This document shows positions 1 through 11,585 of a stretch of 64,000 nucleotides of DNA, one piece after another (the stretch's first letter is position 1; every line of letters begins with the position of its first letter). The notes below the pieces were generated by a model, which had not been told where the DNA came from, did no database searches, and saw only the letters and a program-made list of their open reading frames with translations. A program made the translations under genes and the position numbers. Source of the DNA: Bradyrhizobium sp. MOS002 (lineage in GTDB: Bacteria > Pseudomonadota > Alphaproteobacteria > Rhizobiales > Xanthobacteraceae); contig NZ_PYFX01000001.1 of the NCBI RefSeq assembly GCF_003020115.1, forward strand, positions 310,001 to 374,000, read 5' to 3'.

Positions 1-1709
<1,709 letters not shown>

Positions 1710-1723
1710 GAAATATCAGCGCC

Positions 1724-1810
1724 CGTCATTGCGAGCGTAGCGAAGCAATCCAGACTTTCTCCTCGGATGCAGACTGGATTGCTTCGAAGCTCACGCTCCT
1801 CGCAATGACG
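1724..1810. repeat. Palindromic intergenic repeat, family A copy 1
   Basis: Imperfect inverted repeat beginning CGTCATTGCGAG and ending in CGCAATGACG, with inner arms AAGCAATCCAGA and CTGGATTGCTTC. The same arms recur at 6502-6587 and 7584-7662. It sits between gltB and gltD and could form a long hairpin in the transcript. REP-like elements of this kind are common in Bradyrhizobium intergenic DNA. Confidence 0.85.
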
Positions 1811-1856
1811 ATGAGAAGGCAACAAACGAACTTAAGCGGCAGGGACTTCGGGTTTA

Positions 1857-3308
<1,452 letters not shown>

Positions 3309-3351
3309 GTCTGGGGGACTGCGCTAGCTCGAAGACAGACAAGAAATCCGC

Positions 3352-3480
3352 TGTCGTCCTGGCGAAAGCCAGGACCCATACCGCGTGATCCCTCGATCGT
3401 GACCGGTCGCAATACCGAACGACGAGTCTTCGCCAAACTACTCCTTGGGGTAATGGGTCCTGGCTTTCGCCAGGACGACG
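3352..3480. repeat. Long inverted repeat, family B copy 1
   Basis: Outer arms GTCGTCCTGGCGAAAGCCAG and its near reverse complement CTGGCTTTCGCCAGGACGAC flank about 75 bp. Each arm also contains its own short hairpin (CCTGGC/GCCAGG). A related element is at 56909-57035. It separates convergent gltD and the outer-membrane protein gene and may serve as a bidirectional terminator. Confidence 0.8.
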
Positions 3481-3518
3481 CCTCGGGCTTGGCTTCGCCG
3501 ATGGGACCGCCTCCCCCT

Positions 3519-5285
3519 CTAATTCTGCAGCCTCACCCCGACCATCACCACCGTCCCCTGCGAGCTTGACCCCGGCTGGTTCGAATCCAGGATGTCGTGG
3601 CGGAGCGTGCCTTTGATCCAGATGTTGCGGTTGAGCTTGTAGATCAGATTGCTTTCAAACGAGTAGGTCTTGTCGTTGCGATTCTGGCCCTGGTAGTCGT
3701 ATGTGCCGTAGGTGAACTTGCCGACCGCGGTGAGCCAGCGGCGGAAATCGTGATCGACTTCGGCGGCGTAAGTGTGCACCAGCACGCCGGAGGAGCCGGG
3801 GATCGTGGTCTCGGCAATCTGCGTGTCGGTGGCGAATTTCAGTGTGGTCAGGCCGCTTGCGTTCCAGATCAACGAGCCCGAGGTCAGGAAGCCCGCGAGC
3901 TGGCTCAGGCGCGGATCGACATAGTTGCGCGCGGAATAGCCGACCGAGACCTCGCCGGTGAGGATGCGCGAGAACTCGAAGGACGTGCCGACCTTGGCGT
4001 AACCGCCGTTCGAATCGCGGAAGAAGCCGTTGCGGTCGGCGGCCTGGTCGTGGACGCGGGTGTCGCCCTGGATCTCGACGAACGGCTTCAGGCCCGGCTT
4101 CAGCTCGTAGGAGAAGCGCCCCACACCGCCATACTGGTTGAAGTCGCGATCGTTGTTGCTGAAGGTGGAGCCGTCGGTGAGTTTGGAGTTGGTGTAGGCG
4201 GTGCGATCGACGGTGGCGCCCGCGGCGACCTGGAAGCGGTTGAAGGTCTGGTCGAAGCCGACGGTCGTGCCATAGGCGGCGTAAACAGGATATTTTTGCA
4301 GGCCGGCCTGCACGTTCGGGCTGCCGGGATTATCGGTGGCGAGCCGCAGGCGCAGCTGCGTGGTCAACTTGAGATCGCGATTGACGTCGATGCGGCCGTC
4401 GACATGGCCGTTGAAGTCGGGGCGATCAACCTCGACCGGCGAGGGCGAGGCAAAGCCGTCGATCGTCGCCGGCATGTTGTTGGTGTAGCCCGAGAACGAG
4501 CCGCGCAGATCCGCGACCAGCGCGTGGCGCTCCCAGTCGGACGCCACGAGCAGGTCGGGCGCAATGACATAGGCCGGCGAGCCGATGGGCTTGTTTAGAC
4601 GCGCCGGGTTGGTGTCGTAGCCGGTGGAGAGCTCGAGCCCGCCCTTGATCAGGAAGCTGCCGGCATAGTCGCCGACCGCGCCGAATGCATCGTCATCGAT
4701 CTTGAGGCGGCGGCGCAGCGGCTGGCCAGGCACGTTGCCGGCCATCGCCGGGGCGACCGGAGTCTTGTGCGCCGTCTCGGAGGGCGGCGGCGCGATGCGT
4801 GGCGGGCCGAGCGTTCGCTCCGGCGTAGCCGGCGGCACCGGCGAGCCGGGGCCGACCGGGCGCTTCGGCTTCGCCTGTCCGGGATAAAACTTTGGCTGCT
4901 GTCGCTTGCGGTTGAGCGAGTCGTAGCCGGAAGCGCTGGCGCCATTGGCGGCGGGCAAGCCGTAGATCGGGACCTGACTGGTCGGGCTTTGGTTGGTCGG
5001 GTTTTGGCCCGCGCGCGCCGGCGTCTGCTGGCGTTTGCGCAAATCGGCGTTGGGATCGGGCAGTGTCGGCAGCGCATCAGACGGTGCCTGCGGCACGCCC
5101 GCGGTACGGCGCGTCGGCAGCGTGTCGGGCGAGGCGAAGCCACCGCGGTTGGGGCTGAACAGGTCTGGGGTGAGGCTCTGGGCGGTCACGGGGGCGCTTC
5201 CCAGGACCGTCAGCGCAAAGCACGGCAAAGCCGCGCGCAGGAAATGCGCGCGTTTGCTCCGGCTCGTGCCTGGAGACGACCCCAC
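3519..5285 (-). CDS. Outer-membrane beta-barrel protein with long proline-rich N-terminus
   Basis: 588 aa from a GTG at 5285. A signal peptide is clear (basic RSKRAH, hydrophobic stretch, APVTAQS cleavage region at about 36). Residues about 40-190 are rich in Pro, Gln, Arg and Thr and look disordered. From about 200 to the end the protein has alternating polar/apolar beta strands with many Tyr, Asp and Asn turns, and ends in VRLQN like an outer-membrane barrel. I infer a channel or surface barrel; the substrate is unknown. It is divergent from the KpsF-type isomerase gene, with a 190-bp shared regulatory region. The start is uncertain by a few codons. Confidence 0.75.
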   Translation of the reverse strand: MGSSPGTSRSKRAHFLRAALPCFALTVLGSAPVTAQSLTPDLFSPNRGGFASPDTLPTRRTAGVPQAPSDALPTLPDPNADLRKRQQTPARAGQNPTNQSPTSQVPIYGLPAANGASASGYDSLNRKRQQPKFYPGQAKPKRPVGPGSPVPPATPERTLGPPRIAPPPSETAHKTPVAPAMAGNVPGQPLRRRLKIDDDAFGAVGDYAGSFLIKGGLELSTGYDTNPARLNKPIGSPAYVIAPDLLVASDWERHALVADLRGSFSGYTNNMPATIDGFASPSPVEVDRPDFNGHVDGRIDVNRDLKLTTQLRLRLATDNPGSPNVQAGLQKYPVYAAYGTTVGFDQTFNRFQVAAGATVDRTAYTNSKLTDGSTFSNNDRDFNQYGGVGRFSYELKPGLKPFVEIQGDTRVHDQAADRNGFFRDSNGGYAKVGTSFEFSRILTGEVSVGYSARNYVDPRLSQLAGFLTSGSLIWNASGLTTLKFATDTQIAETTIPGSSGVLVHTYAAEVDHDFRRWLTAVGKFTYGTYDYQGQNRNDKTYSFESNLIYKLNRNIWIKGTLRHDILDSNQPGSSSQGTVVMVGVRLQN

Positions 5286-5476
5286 GATGGAAGAACTCCA
5301 ACGAAATCAAACACTTTCGCGATCGTCCCCACCGATCGATGGGAACCATCGTTAATGGAGTTAAAACAATTATGGTTAACGACCGGTTGAGGGTCGGGGC
5401 GCCCTCGTCGCCTCGAAGGCCGTGGCGTGCTAAGCAGGCGCCAACGGGCGAACGCCCCTCCTCCCTGGACCAGAAC

Positions 5477-6484
5477 ATGCCGAGTTCGAAACCGCTGATG
5501 ACCCAATCATCCGGCCCCATTCCCGACAGCGTCGAATCCGCACTCCGCACGCTGGAAACGGAGAGCGGGGGCATCAACGCGCTCGCCGCCGCCCTGCGCG
5601 GCCCGCTTGGCGCGAGCTTCGCCCAGGCGGTCGATCTGATCCGCAACGCGAAGGGCCGCGTCATCGTCACAGGGCTCGGCAAGTCGGGCCACATGGGTCG
5701 CAAGATCGCGGCAACGCTTGCCTCGACCGGCACGCCCGCCTTCTTCGTGCACACCGCCGAAGCCGCCCATGGCGACCTCGGCATGATCACCACCGACGAC
5801 GTCATCATGGCGCTGTCCTGGTCCGGCGAGCAGCCGGAGATGAAGACTCTCGTGAACTATTCCGCACGGTTCGCGATCCCGATGATCGCGGTGACGTCGA
5901 ACGCAACGTCCTCGCTGGGACAAGCGGCCGACATCGTGATCGAGCTGCCGAAGGCGCGCGAGGCCTGCCCGCACAATCTGGCGCCGACCACCTCGACCCT
6001 GATGCAGGCCGCAATCGGCGATGCGCTCGCGATCGCGCTGCTCGAAGGCCGCGGCTTCACCGCGCTGGAGTTCGCGCATTTCCACCCCGGCGGCAAGTTA
6101 GGCGCGATGCTGAAATTCGTCCGCGACTACATGCGCACCGGAGCGGAGATCCCCCTCAAGCCGCTCGGCACCAAGATGTCGGACGCGGTGATGGAGATGT
6201 CCGCCAAGGGTTTGGGGTGCGTCTGCATCGTCAACGATGCGAACGAGGCTGTCGGCATCATCACCGACGGCGATTTGCGCCGCCACATGCGGCCGGACCT
6301 GCTGACGGCGTCGGTCGACGACATCATGACCAGGCAGCCGAAGACCGTGCCGCCCTCGATGCTGGCCACCGAGATGATCGAGGTGCTCAACACCCGCAAG
6401 ATCACGACGCTGCTCGTGACCGAGGCCGACAAGGTGGTCGGCATCGTGCACCTGCACGATCTGCTGCGGGCCGGCGTGGCTTAA
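5477..6484 (+). CDS. kpsF: KpsF/GutQ-type arabinose-5-phosphate isomerase
   Basis: 335 aa from the ATG at 5477; an in-frame ATG at 5339 would add 46 poorly conserved residues, so the shorter form, matching the family length of about 320-335, is preferred. The enzyme interconverts ribulose 5-phosphate and arabinose 5-phosphate for Kdo and lipopolysaccharide synthesis. An N-terminal SIS domain is shown by GLGKSGHMGRKIA and HTAEAAHGDLGM. Two C-terminal CBS domains follow (ITDGDLRRH in the first, VGIVHLHDLL at the end). It is divergent from the barrel protein gene, which fits an envelope theme. A family A palindromic repeat lies just after the stop. Confidence 0.9.
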   Translation: MPSSKPLMTQSSGPIPDSVESALRTLETESGGINALAAALRGPLGASFAQAVDLIRNAKGRVIVTGLGKSGHMGRKIAATLASTGTPAFFVHTAEAAHGDLGMITTDDVIMALSWSGEQPEMKTLVNYSARFAIPMIAVTSNATSSLGQAADIVIELPKAREACPHNLAPTTSTLMQAAIGDALAIALLEGRGFTALEFAHFHPGGKLGAMLKFVRDYMRTGAEIPLKPLGTKMSDAVMEMSAKGLGCVCIVNDANEAVGIITDGDLRRHMRPDLLTASVDDIMTRQPKTVPPSMLATEMIEVLNTRKITTLLVTEADKVVGIVHLHDLLRAGVA

Positions 6485-6501
6485 GACAAGCTCTCTCCGC
6501 T

Positions 6502-6587
6502 CGTCATTGCGAGCGCAGCGAAGCAATCCAGACTGTCACCGCGGACACTGCCTGGATTGCTTCGTCGCAGAGCTCCTCGCAATGACG
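6502..6587. repeat. Palindromic intergenic repeat, family A copy 2
   Basis: Same outer ends (CGTCATTGCGAG, CGCAATGACG) and inner arms (AAGCAATCCAGA, CTGGATTGCTTC) as 1724-1810. It lies between convergent kpsF and the AhpD-like gene. Confidence 0.85.
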
Positions 6588-6592
6588 TGTGG

Positions 6593-7147
6593 CTAGAGCT
6601 GCGGAAATCTTGCCGCGCTCTCCTCCAGCGGCAGCCGCAGCCCGTTCGCCAGATACGACACCGTGCGGTAGAAACCGCACAGCAGCATGATCTCCAGGAT
6701 CTGCGCCTCGTCGTAATGCGCTGACAGCGCGGCGAACTCGGCGTCGTCAAAGGTCGCGCGGTGATGCAGCGCGTCGACGGCGGCGATCAGCGCCTGTTCG
6801 GCCGGCGACCAGCACGACGACGCCGCAACGCCCTGCACGGTTGCACGCACCTCGGCTTCGCTGAGCCCCGCCGACCCGGCAAAGATCGCGACATGCACAC
6901 CCCATTCATATTCGCATTTGTTCAGCGCGCAGGTGCGGTCGATGACGATCTCGCGCTGGCGCAACGAGAGCGGGCCGGGATCGAGCAGGCCGCCGACGCG
7001 AAACTTGTCCCAGGCGCGGGTGTGGCCCGCCATCACCCGGAACAGCAGCAGCGGCGGCGCACCGCGCATGATGCGGTCGAACTGCGCCTGGATCTCCGGG
7101 GGATAAGGCGGGGTGAGCGGGGCAATGCGCGGCGGGGCCTTGGACAT
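6593..7147 (-). CDS. Carboxymuconolactone decarboxylase / AhpD-like protein
   Basis: 184 aa, of the CMD fold family that includes AhpD and gamma-carboxymuconolactone decarboxylase. The active-site helix reads NKCEYEWGVH. By comparison with AhpD (C-x2-C-x3-H) the first Cys and the His are kept but the second Cys is Glu, so a two-cysteine peroxidase cycle is unlikely. Substrate unknown. The ATG at 7145-7147 is divergent from an HxlR regulator; two matched 17-bp palindromes lie in the 71-bp gap, so it is probably that regulator's target. A redox, quinone or electrophile stress role is inference. Confidence 0.82.
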   Translation of the reverse strand: MSKAPPRIAPLTPPYPPEIQAQFDRIMRGAPPLLLFRVMAGHTRAWDKFRVGGLLDPGPLSLRQREIVIDRTCALNKCEYEWGVHVAIFAGSAGLSEAEVRATVQGVAASSCWSPAEQALIAAVDALHHRATFDDAEFAALSAHYDEAQILEIMLLCGFYRTVSYLANGLRLPLEESAARFPQL

Positions 7148-7160
7148 TGCTCTCTCCTTT

Positions 7161-7177
7161 GCTACATTTATTGTAGC
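7161..7177. promoter_or_regulatory. HxlR-type operator, copy 1
   Basis: GCTACATTTATTGTAGC: a perfect 6-bp inverted repeat (GCTACA/TGTAGC) around a 5-bp A/T centre. It is 13 bp upstream of the AhpD-like start. Confidence 0.75.
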
Positions 7178-7182
7178 AATAC

Positions 7183-7199
7183 GCTACATTATTTGTAGC
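7183..7199. promoter_or_regulatory. HxlR-type operator, copy 2
   Basis: GCTACATTATTTGTAGC: same half sites and spacing as copy 1. The centres are 22 bp apart, two helical turns, so both dimers would sit on one face. It lies 19 bp upstream of the regulator start. Confidence 0.75.
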
Positions 7200-7218
7200 A
7201 GTGCGCAAGAGGGCGACG

Positions 7219-7557
7219 ATGGCGAAACAGACCTCCTCCAGATCGCGCAGCGTCCGCGGCTCGCGCACCGGGCGGCCGATCATGGTGCTGCTCGACCTCC
7301 TGGGGCGACGCTGGAGCCTGCGGATCCTGTGGGAGCTGCGCGACGCCCCCCTCACCTCGCGCGCATTGCGAACGGCCTGCGGCGAGGCCTCGCCGACGGT
7401 GCTGCAGGCGCGGCTGAACGATTTGCGCGAGGCCGGGTTAGTGGAGCTGGGCGAAGCCGGCGGTTACGGGCTGACGGCGCTCGGGCGGGAATTGTGCGAG
7501 ACGTTCATGCCGCTGCACCGGTTTGCGGAGAGGTGGCGCAGCAAGAGCCGGGCCTAA
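7219..7557 (+). CDS. HxlR-family winged-helix transcriptional regulator
   Basis: 112 aa. The HxlR/MarR-like winged helix is recognised from LLGRRWSLRILWELRDAP, the helix pair up to ACGEASPTVLQARLNDL, and the wing-like LVELGEAGGYGLTALGREL. ATG 7219 is preferred over GTG 7201 because it has AAGAGGG five bases upstream and because GTG 7201 would abut the second operator. Divergent from the AhpD-like gene with two tandem palindromes between them, so autoregulation with control of its neighbour is likely. The inducing signal is unknown. There is no conserved N-terminal Cys of the kind used by redox-sensing family members. Confidence 0.9.
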   Translation: MAKQTSSRSRSVRGSRTGRPIMVLLDLLGRRWSLRILWELRDAPLTSRALRTACGEASPTVLQARLNDLREAGLVELGEAGGYGLTALGRELCETFMPLHRFAERWRSKSRA

Positions 7558-7583
7558 GTTTGGCGATGCCGTCCCGACTAGCT

Positions 7584-7662
7584 CGTCATTGCGAGCGAAG
7601 CGAAGCAATCCAGAATCTTTCCGCAGAGACAGTCTGGATTGCTTCGCTTCGCTCGCAATGAC
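7584..7662. repeat. Palindromic intergenic repeat, family A copy 3
   Basis: Third copy of the CGTCATTGCGAG element, almost perfectly self-complementary here (GCGAAGCGAAGCAATCCAGA against TCTGGATTGCTTCGCTTCGC). It lies between convergent genes. Confidence 0.88.
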
Positions 7663-7675
7663 AAGGAGGCGACAG

Positions 7676-8122
7676 CTACGCCGCCGCCACCGTCAGATTC
7701 GCACCGTCGACCAGCACCACCTTCACACGCGTGCCCGCCGGCGTATCGGGACCTGCGACGCGCCAGACCGTGTCGCCGATACGCATGGTGCCGTTGCCGT
7801 CGACGATCGGCTTCTCCAGCGTGAACTCGCGGCCGAGCAGCGCATCCGCGCGCTTGTTGAGGAAGGGGCTGGCCGCACGTGCATCCGGCTTCGGCCGGGC
7901 GAGCCGGCGCCATACCGGCACGGCGGCGGCGGCGAAGATCGCGAACATCACGAGCTGGATTTGCCAGGATATCGCTACTCCGAACGAGATCAGCCCGACC
8001 AGCAACGCGGCGAGTCCGAGCCAAAACAGGAAGATTCCCGGCGCCAGCACCTCCAGCGCCATCAGGATGAAGCCGAAGATCAGCCAGTTCCAGGTGCCGA
8101 GCGATACGAACATGTCGGTCAT
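7676..8122 (-). CDS. NfeD-like short membrane protein
   Basis: 148 aa. Two or three N-terminal membrane segments (residues about 10-35 and 35-75) are followed by a small soluble OB-fold domain ending VKVVLVDGANLTV, which is the short NfeD layout. The start ATG has AAGAGG upstream. It follows the SPFH-domain gene by 73 bp on the same strand. This SPFH-NfeD pairing is widely conserved, and NfeD proteins act as membrane partners of slipins in organising membrane microdomains. Precise role unknown. Confidence 0.88.
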   Translation of the reverse strand: MTDMFVSLGTWNWLIFGFILMALEVLAPGIFLFWLGLAALLVGLISFGVAISWQIQLVMFAIFAAAAVPVWRRLARPKPDARAASPFLNKRADALLGREFTLEKPIVDGNGTMRIGDTVWRVAGPDTPAGTRVKVVLVDGANLTVAAA

Positions 8123-8195
8123 GACACGACCTCTTTAATTTAAACGCATGCCCGTATCGGAAGACGGCGTCCACCTTGCCGGGGATGCGTTGTGA

Positions 8196-9194
8196 CTATC
8201 CCTGTCGCGGCGGCACCGGCGGCGTCGGGCTGGACGACGGCACCGAGCCGCGGCGGGCGGCAGCGGCCGCGGACGCCGCGCTTTCGCCGAACGTCGCCTT
8301 GGCGATCTCGCCGATGCCGGCGAGCGAGCCGAGCATGCTGGTGGCTTCGATCGGCAGCATGATGATCTTCTGGTTCGGCGAGTCCGCGAACTGGCCGAAC
8401 GCCTTGATATATTTGTCGGCGATAAAATAGTTCAGCGCCGCGACGTCGCCCTTGGCAATGGCTTCACTGACCATCTGCGTCGCCTTGGCCTCAGCTTCCG
8501 CCGACCGCTCGCGTGCTTCGGCGTCGCGGAAGGCGGCCTCGCGGCGACCTTCAGCCTGGAGGATCTGGCCCTGCTTGGCACCCTCGGCGCGCAGGATCTC
8601 GGACTGGCGTGCACCTTCAGCCTGAAGGATGTCGGCGCGTTTGACGCGCTCGGCCTTCATCTGTCGGCCCATGGCTTCGACGAGGTCTGCCGGCGGCACG
8701 ATGTCCTTGATCTCGATACGATTGACCTTGAGGCCCCAGGGCGAAACGGCGGCATCGACCACACGCAGCAGGCGCTCGTTGATTTCGTCGCGGTGCGACA
8801 ACACCTGGTCGAGATCCATCGAACCCATCACCGAACGGATGTTGGTCATGGTCAGCACGGTGACCGCCTGGGTCAGGTTGGAGACCTCGTAGCTCGCCTT
8901 GGCCGCGTCGAACACCTGAAAGAAGGCGACGCCGTCGACCGTCACGGTGGCATTGTCCTTGGTGATCACCTCCTGCTCGGGAATGTCGATCACCTGCTCC
9001 ATCATGTTGATCTTGCGTCCGACGCGATCGAAATAAGGCACGATCAGATTGAGCCCGGGGCTCAGCGTCTGGGTGTATTTGCCGAACCGCTCGATGGTCC
9101 AGTCATAGCCCTGCGGTACCGTCTTCACGCCGGCCACCAGCGTTACGATGACGAGCAGGACCAGCACAATCGCGAAAATGTCGAAACCGCTCAT
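8196..9194 (-). CDS. SPFH/Band-7 paraslipin (QmcA-like)
   Basis: 332 aa. Starts at MSGFDIF, with GGAGG six bases before the ATG; a longer frame reaching 9248 has no ribosome site. One N-terminal membrane anchor (about 4-24) is followed by the SPFH domain (VPQGYDWTIERFGKY to VNRIEIKDI), then an Ala/Glu/Arg-rich coiled coil with repeating ILQAEGARQ-like units at about 190-250, and a Ser/Pro-rich tail. Family members oligomerise at the inner membrane and scaffold microdomains. Likely operon with the NfeD-like gene. Confidence 0.92.
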   Translation of the reverse strand: MSGFDIFAIVLVLLVIVTLVAGVKTVPQGYDWTIERFGKYTQTLSPGLNLIVPYFDRVGRKINMMEQVIDIPEQEVITKDNATVTVDGVAFFQVFDAAKASYEVSNLTQAVTVLTMTNIRSVMGSMDLDQVLSHRDEINERLLRVVDAAVSPWGLKVNRIEIKDIVPPADLVEAMGRQMKAERVKRADILQAEGARQSEILRAEGAKQGQILQAEGRREAAFRDAEARERSAEAEAKATQMVSEAIAKGDVAALNYFIADKYIKAFGQFADSPNQKIIMLPIEATSMLGSLAGIGEIAKATFGESAASAAAAARRGSVPSSSPTPPVPPRQG

Positions 9195-9267
9195 ATTTCC
9201 TCCAAGGCGGAAAAGATTGGCGGGAAAAGGCCTTTTCCGCGCTGTCATTGGTCGGGATCACGACCCC

Positions 9268-9303
9268 AAGGGTTCAGCAAAGGGTTCTGTAAAGGATTCA
9301 GTG
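9268..9303. repeat. Three contiguous 12-bp direct repeats
   Basis: AAGGGTTCAGCA, AAGGGTTCTGTA and AAGGATTCAGTG follow each other without a gap, in the 273-bp space upstream of the paraslipin gene. The rest of that space shows nothing I can name. Confidence 0.8.
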
Positions 9304-9467
9304 TTCAGCGGTCGTGGATGATTTCGGCATCGGCAGGATTCTACACAAGACTCCGGGAGAGGGAATGGTCGCGATTATGTATTTGCGAGGCGCTCTTGAA
9401 AGCGTGCAGGCGCAGACCTAGGGCGAAAATTAACGAATCCAGCCATGCCGGCGGTCGCAGCCAAATC

Positions 9468-10442
9468 CTACTCGATGACCTCGTTCGCGGTTGCGAGCAG
9501 GCTTGGCGGAAGCGTGACGCCGATCGCCCTGGCCGTCTTCAAGTTGATCGCCAGCTCGAACGTCGTCGGATTCTGGACCGGCAAGTCGGCCGCTCGCGCG
9601 CCCTTCAGGATGCGATCGACATAGGAGGCGGCGCGGCGGAGCTGCTCGGCGCTGTCGGTGCTGTAGGACATCAAGCCACCCTCGTCGACGAAGGTCCGGC
9701 TCCAGAACACCGCCGGCACGCGCGCTTCATTGATCGCTGACAGGAGAAGCGCACGGTTGAACATGGTGAAGAAGTCCGGCAGCACCAGCAGGCCGCCGTC
9801 TTTCCGCGAGGCCAGGGCGGCGATCGAGGCCATGTCATGGACCGGCGCGGGCTCCACCGTCACATCGAGCGCGCGGCCGGCGTCCTCGATCGTCCGCAGC
9901 ATCAGCGGCGCGAACGGCGCGGTGGCGGGATTGTAGACGACGAAGACACGGGACGGCTTTGGCATGACCTGTGACAGCATCTCCAGCCATTTGCCGGCGA
10001 GCGGGCCGTCGTAATCGGTGAAGCCGGTGACATTGCCACCGGGATGGGCGAGATTCTGGACAAAGCCTTGGCTGACAGGATCGGTGACGACGGCGAAAAC
10101 GATCGGGATCGTCGTCGTGCGCCGGCGCAGCTCCTCCACCGAGGGCGTGCCGACCGCAAGCAGGATGTCGGGCTTGAGCGCCACGAGCTCATCGGCGAGT
10201 TGCGCGATGCGCGCGCGATCGCCGCCGCCGTTACGCCAATCTATCTTGAGACTGTCATGCTCCTTCCAGCCAAGGCCGGCAAGCGCCTCGACCAGAATGG
10301 CGCTACGCGTCTGCCCGATCGCATCGTCCGCCGCAGTGACCGAGAGCACGCCGAGCCGGCGGGTCGCATTCGCTTGCGCCAGCACCGAGGCCGGCAGTGC
10401 CGCGGCCATCCCAAGAAGCGCCAGAACGTCGCGACGGTTCAT
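9468..10442 (-). CDS. ABC-type substrate-binding protein (orphan)
   Basis: 324 aa of the ABC_sub_bind family (TrpX-like). An N-terminal signal with an RRDVLALLGMAAALPAS region looks like a twin-arginine or Sec signal ending near AQA. The two-lobed binding-protein fold is suggested by RLGVLSV, DILLAVGTPSVEEL and IPIVFAVVTDPV. No permease or ATPase gene is adjacent, which is common for this family in Bradyrhizobium, so ligand and partner cannot be named. hemH ends 26 bp upstream on the same strand, so cotranscription is possible. Confidence 0.85.
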   Translation of the reverse strand: MNRRDVLALLGMAAALPASVLAQANATRRLGVLSVTAADDAIGQTRSAILVEALAGLGWKEHDSLKIDWRNGGGDRARIAQLADELVALKPDILLAVGTPSVEELRRRTTTIPIVFAVVTDPVSQGFVQNLAHPGGNVTGFTDYDGPLAGKWLEMLSQVMPKPSRVFVVYNPATAPFAPLMLRTIEDAGRALDVTVEPAPVHDMASIAALASRKDGGLLVLPDFFTMFNRALLLSAINEARVPAVFWSRTFVDEGGLMSYSTDSAEQLRRAASYVDRILKGARAADLPVQNPTTFELAINLKTARAIGVTLPPSLLATANEVIE

Positions 10443-10467
10443 GGGGCGCCCATCAGATCCAGGCTCA

Positions 10468-11505
10468 CTATATCCAGCCCTGGAGCTCGCGCAGCACCAG
10501 CGTTCGGATCACATCCATGCCTGGGTCACTGTCGTTGAGGCAGGGGATCGCGGAAAACTGCTCGCCGCCATTGTGCTGGAAGATCTCGGCATTCTCCTGC
10601 GCGATCTCCTCCAGCGTCTCCAAGCAGTCGGCAGAAAAACCCGGCGTGATCACCGCGATGCGGCGCACGCCCTCTTTCGCCAGACGCTCCATGGTCTTGT
10701 CGGTGTAGGGCTGCAGCCACTCGTCGAATCCGAAGCGCGACTGGAAGGTCAGTAGCAGCTTTGTCTCGTCCATCCCGAGCCGGCGCCGCAGCGCCTCGGT
10801 GGTCGCCACGCATTGGCTCTGATACGGATCGCCCTTGTCGACATAGGCCTTCGGCATGCCGTGGAAGGAGGCGACGATCAGCTCCGGCTTGAACGGCAGG
10901 TTTGCCAGATGCGTCTCGATCGATGTGGCGAGCGCCTCGATATAGGCTTCGTCCTCGTAATAAGGCGGCGTCACCCGCAGCGTCGGTTGCGCGCGCAGCC
11001 GCGCAAGCACGCGAAACACCTCGTCGCAGACGGTGGCCGATGTCGCGGCGGAATATTGCGGATAGAGCGGTACGGCAAGAATGCGATCGCAGCCCTTCGC
11101 AATCAGCGCATCGACGCCCGACTTGATCGAGGGATTACCGTAGCGCATCGCCCACTCCACCGTGACCTGGTCGCGGTCCGACAGCATGGCTCCGAGCTTG
11201 TCGCTCTGCGAGCGCGTGATGGTCTTGAGCGGCGACTCGTTCTTCTCGGTGTTCCATATCTTCAGATAGTCGCGCGCCTTGGCGCGGGGGCGGGTGCGCA
11301 GGATGATGCCGTTCAGCACCACCTTCCAGACCAAGCCCTGATCCTCGATGACGCGGGCGTCCGAGAGGAATTCCTTCAAATAGACCCGCACGCCGCGCGC
11401 GTCGGCGGTATCGGGCGTGCCGAGATTGACCAGGAGCACGCCGACGCGCGAGGGGGCGGGCTGCGTGGCCGGCATCGCGGTCTGGGTGGGGGCGATTGTC
11501 ATCAT
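10468..11505 (-). CDS. hemH: Ferrochelatase
   Basis: 345 aa from the ATG at 11505; an in-frame start at 11541 would add 12 residues. It inserts ferrous iron into protoporphyrin IX, the last step of haem synthesis. Family marks are GVLLVNLGTPD at the N-terminus, the catalytic-His motif ASFHGMPKAYVDKGDPY, TFQSRFGFDEWLQPYTD and ITPGFSADCLETLEEI. Length is normal. Divergent from a MAPEG gene with 80 bp between; I see no clear iron-responsive box there. Confidence 0.96.
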   Translation of the reverse strand: MMTIAPTQTAMPATQPAPSRVGVLLVNLGTPDTADARGVRVYLKEFLSDARVIEDQGLVWKVVLNGIILRTRPRAKARDYLKIWNTEKNESPLKTITRSQSDKLGAMLSDRDQVTVEWAMRYGNPSIKSGVDALIAKGCDRILAVPLYPQYSAATSATVCDEVFRVLARLRAQPTLRVTPPYYEDEAYIEALATSIETHLANLPFKPELIVASFHGMPKAYVDKGDPYQSQCVATTEALRRRLGMDETKLLLTFQSRFGFDEWLQPYTDKTMERLAKEGVRRIAVITPGFSADCLETLEEIAQENAEIFQHNGGEQFSAIPCLNDSDPGMDVIRTLVLRELQGWI

Positions 11506-11585
11506 GATCCGTTGGGTCGCGCGTTGTTCCGAACTTGTCAAGATTGGGCCGGTTTCGCTAGGGTCCGTGCGCAGGGGAGAGAACC

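Noticed and set aside
9268..9303. 12-bp repeats as replication iterons
   Set aside because: Only three units, no rep gene, no A/T-rich unwinding region, chromosomal setting.
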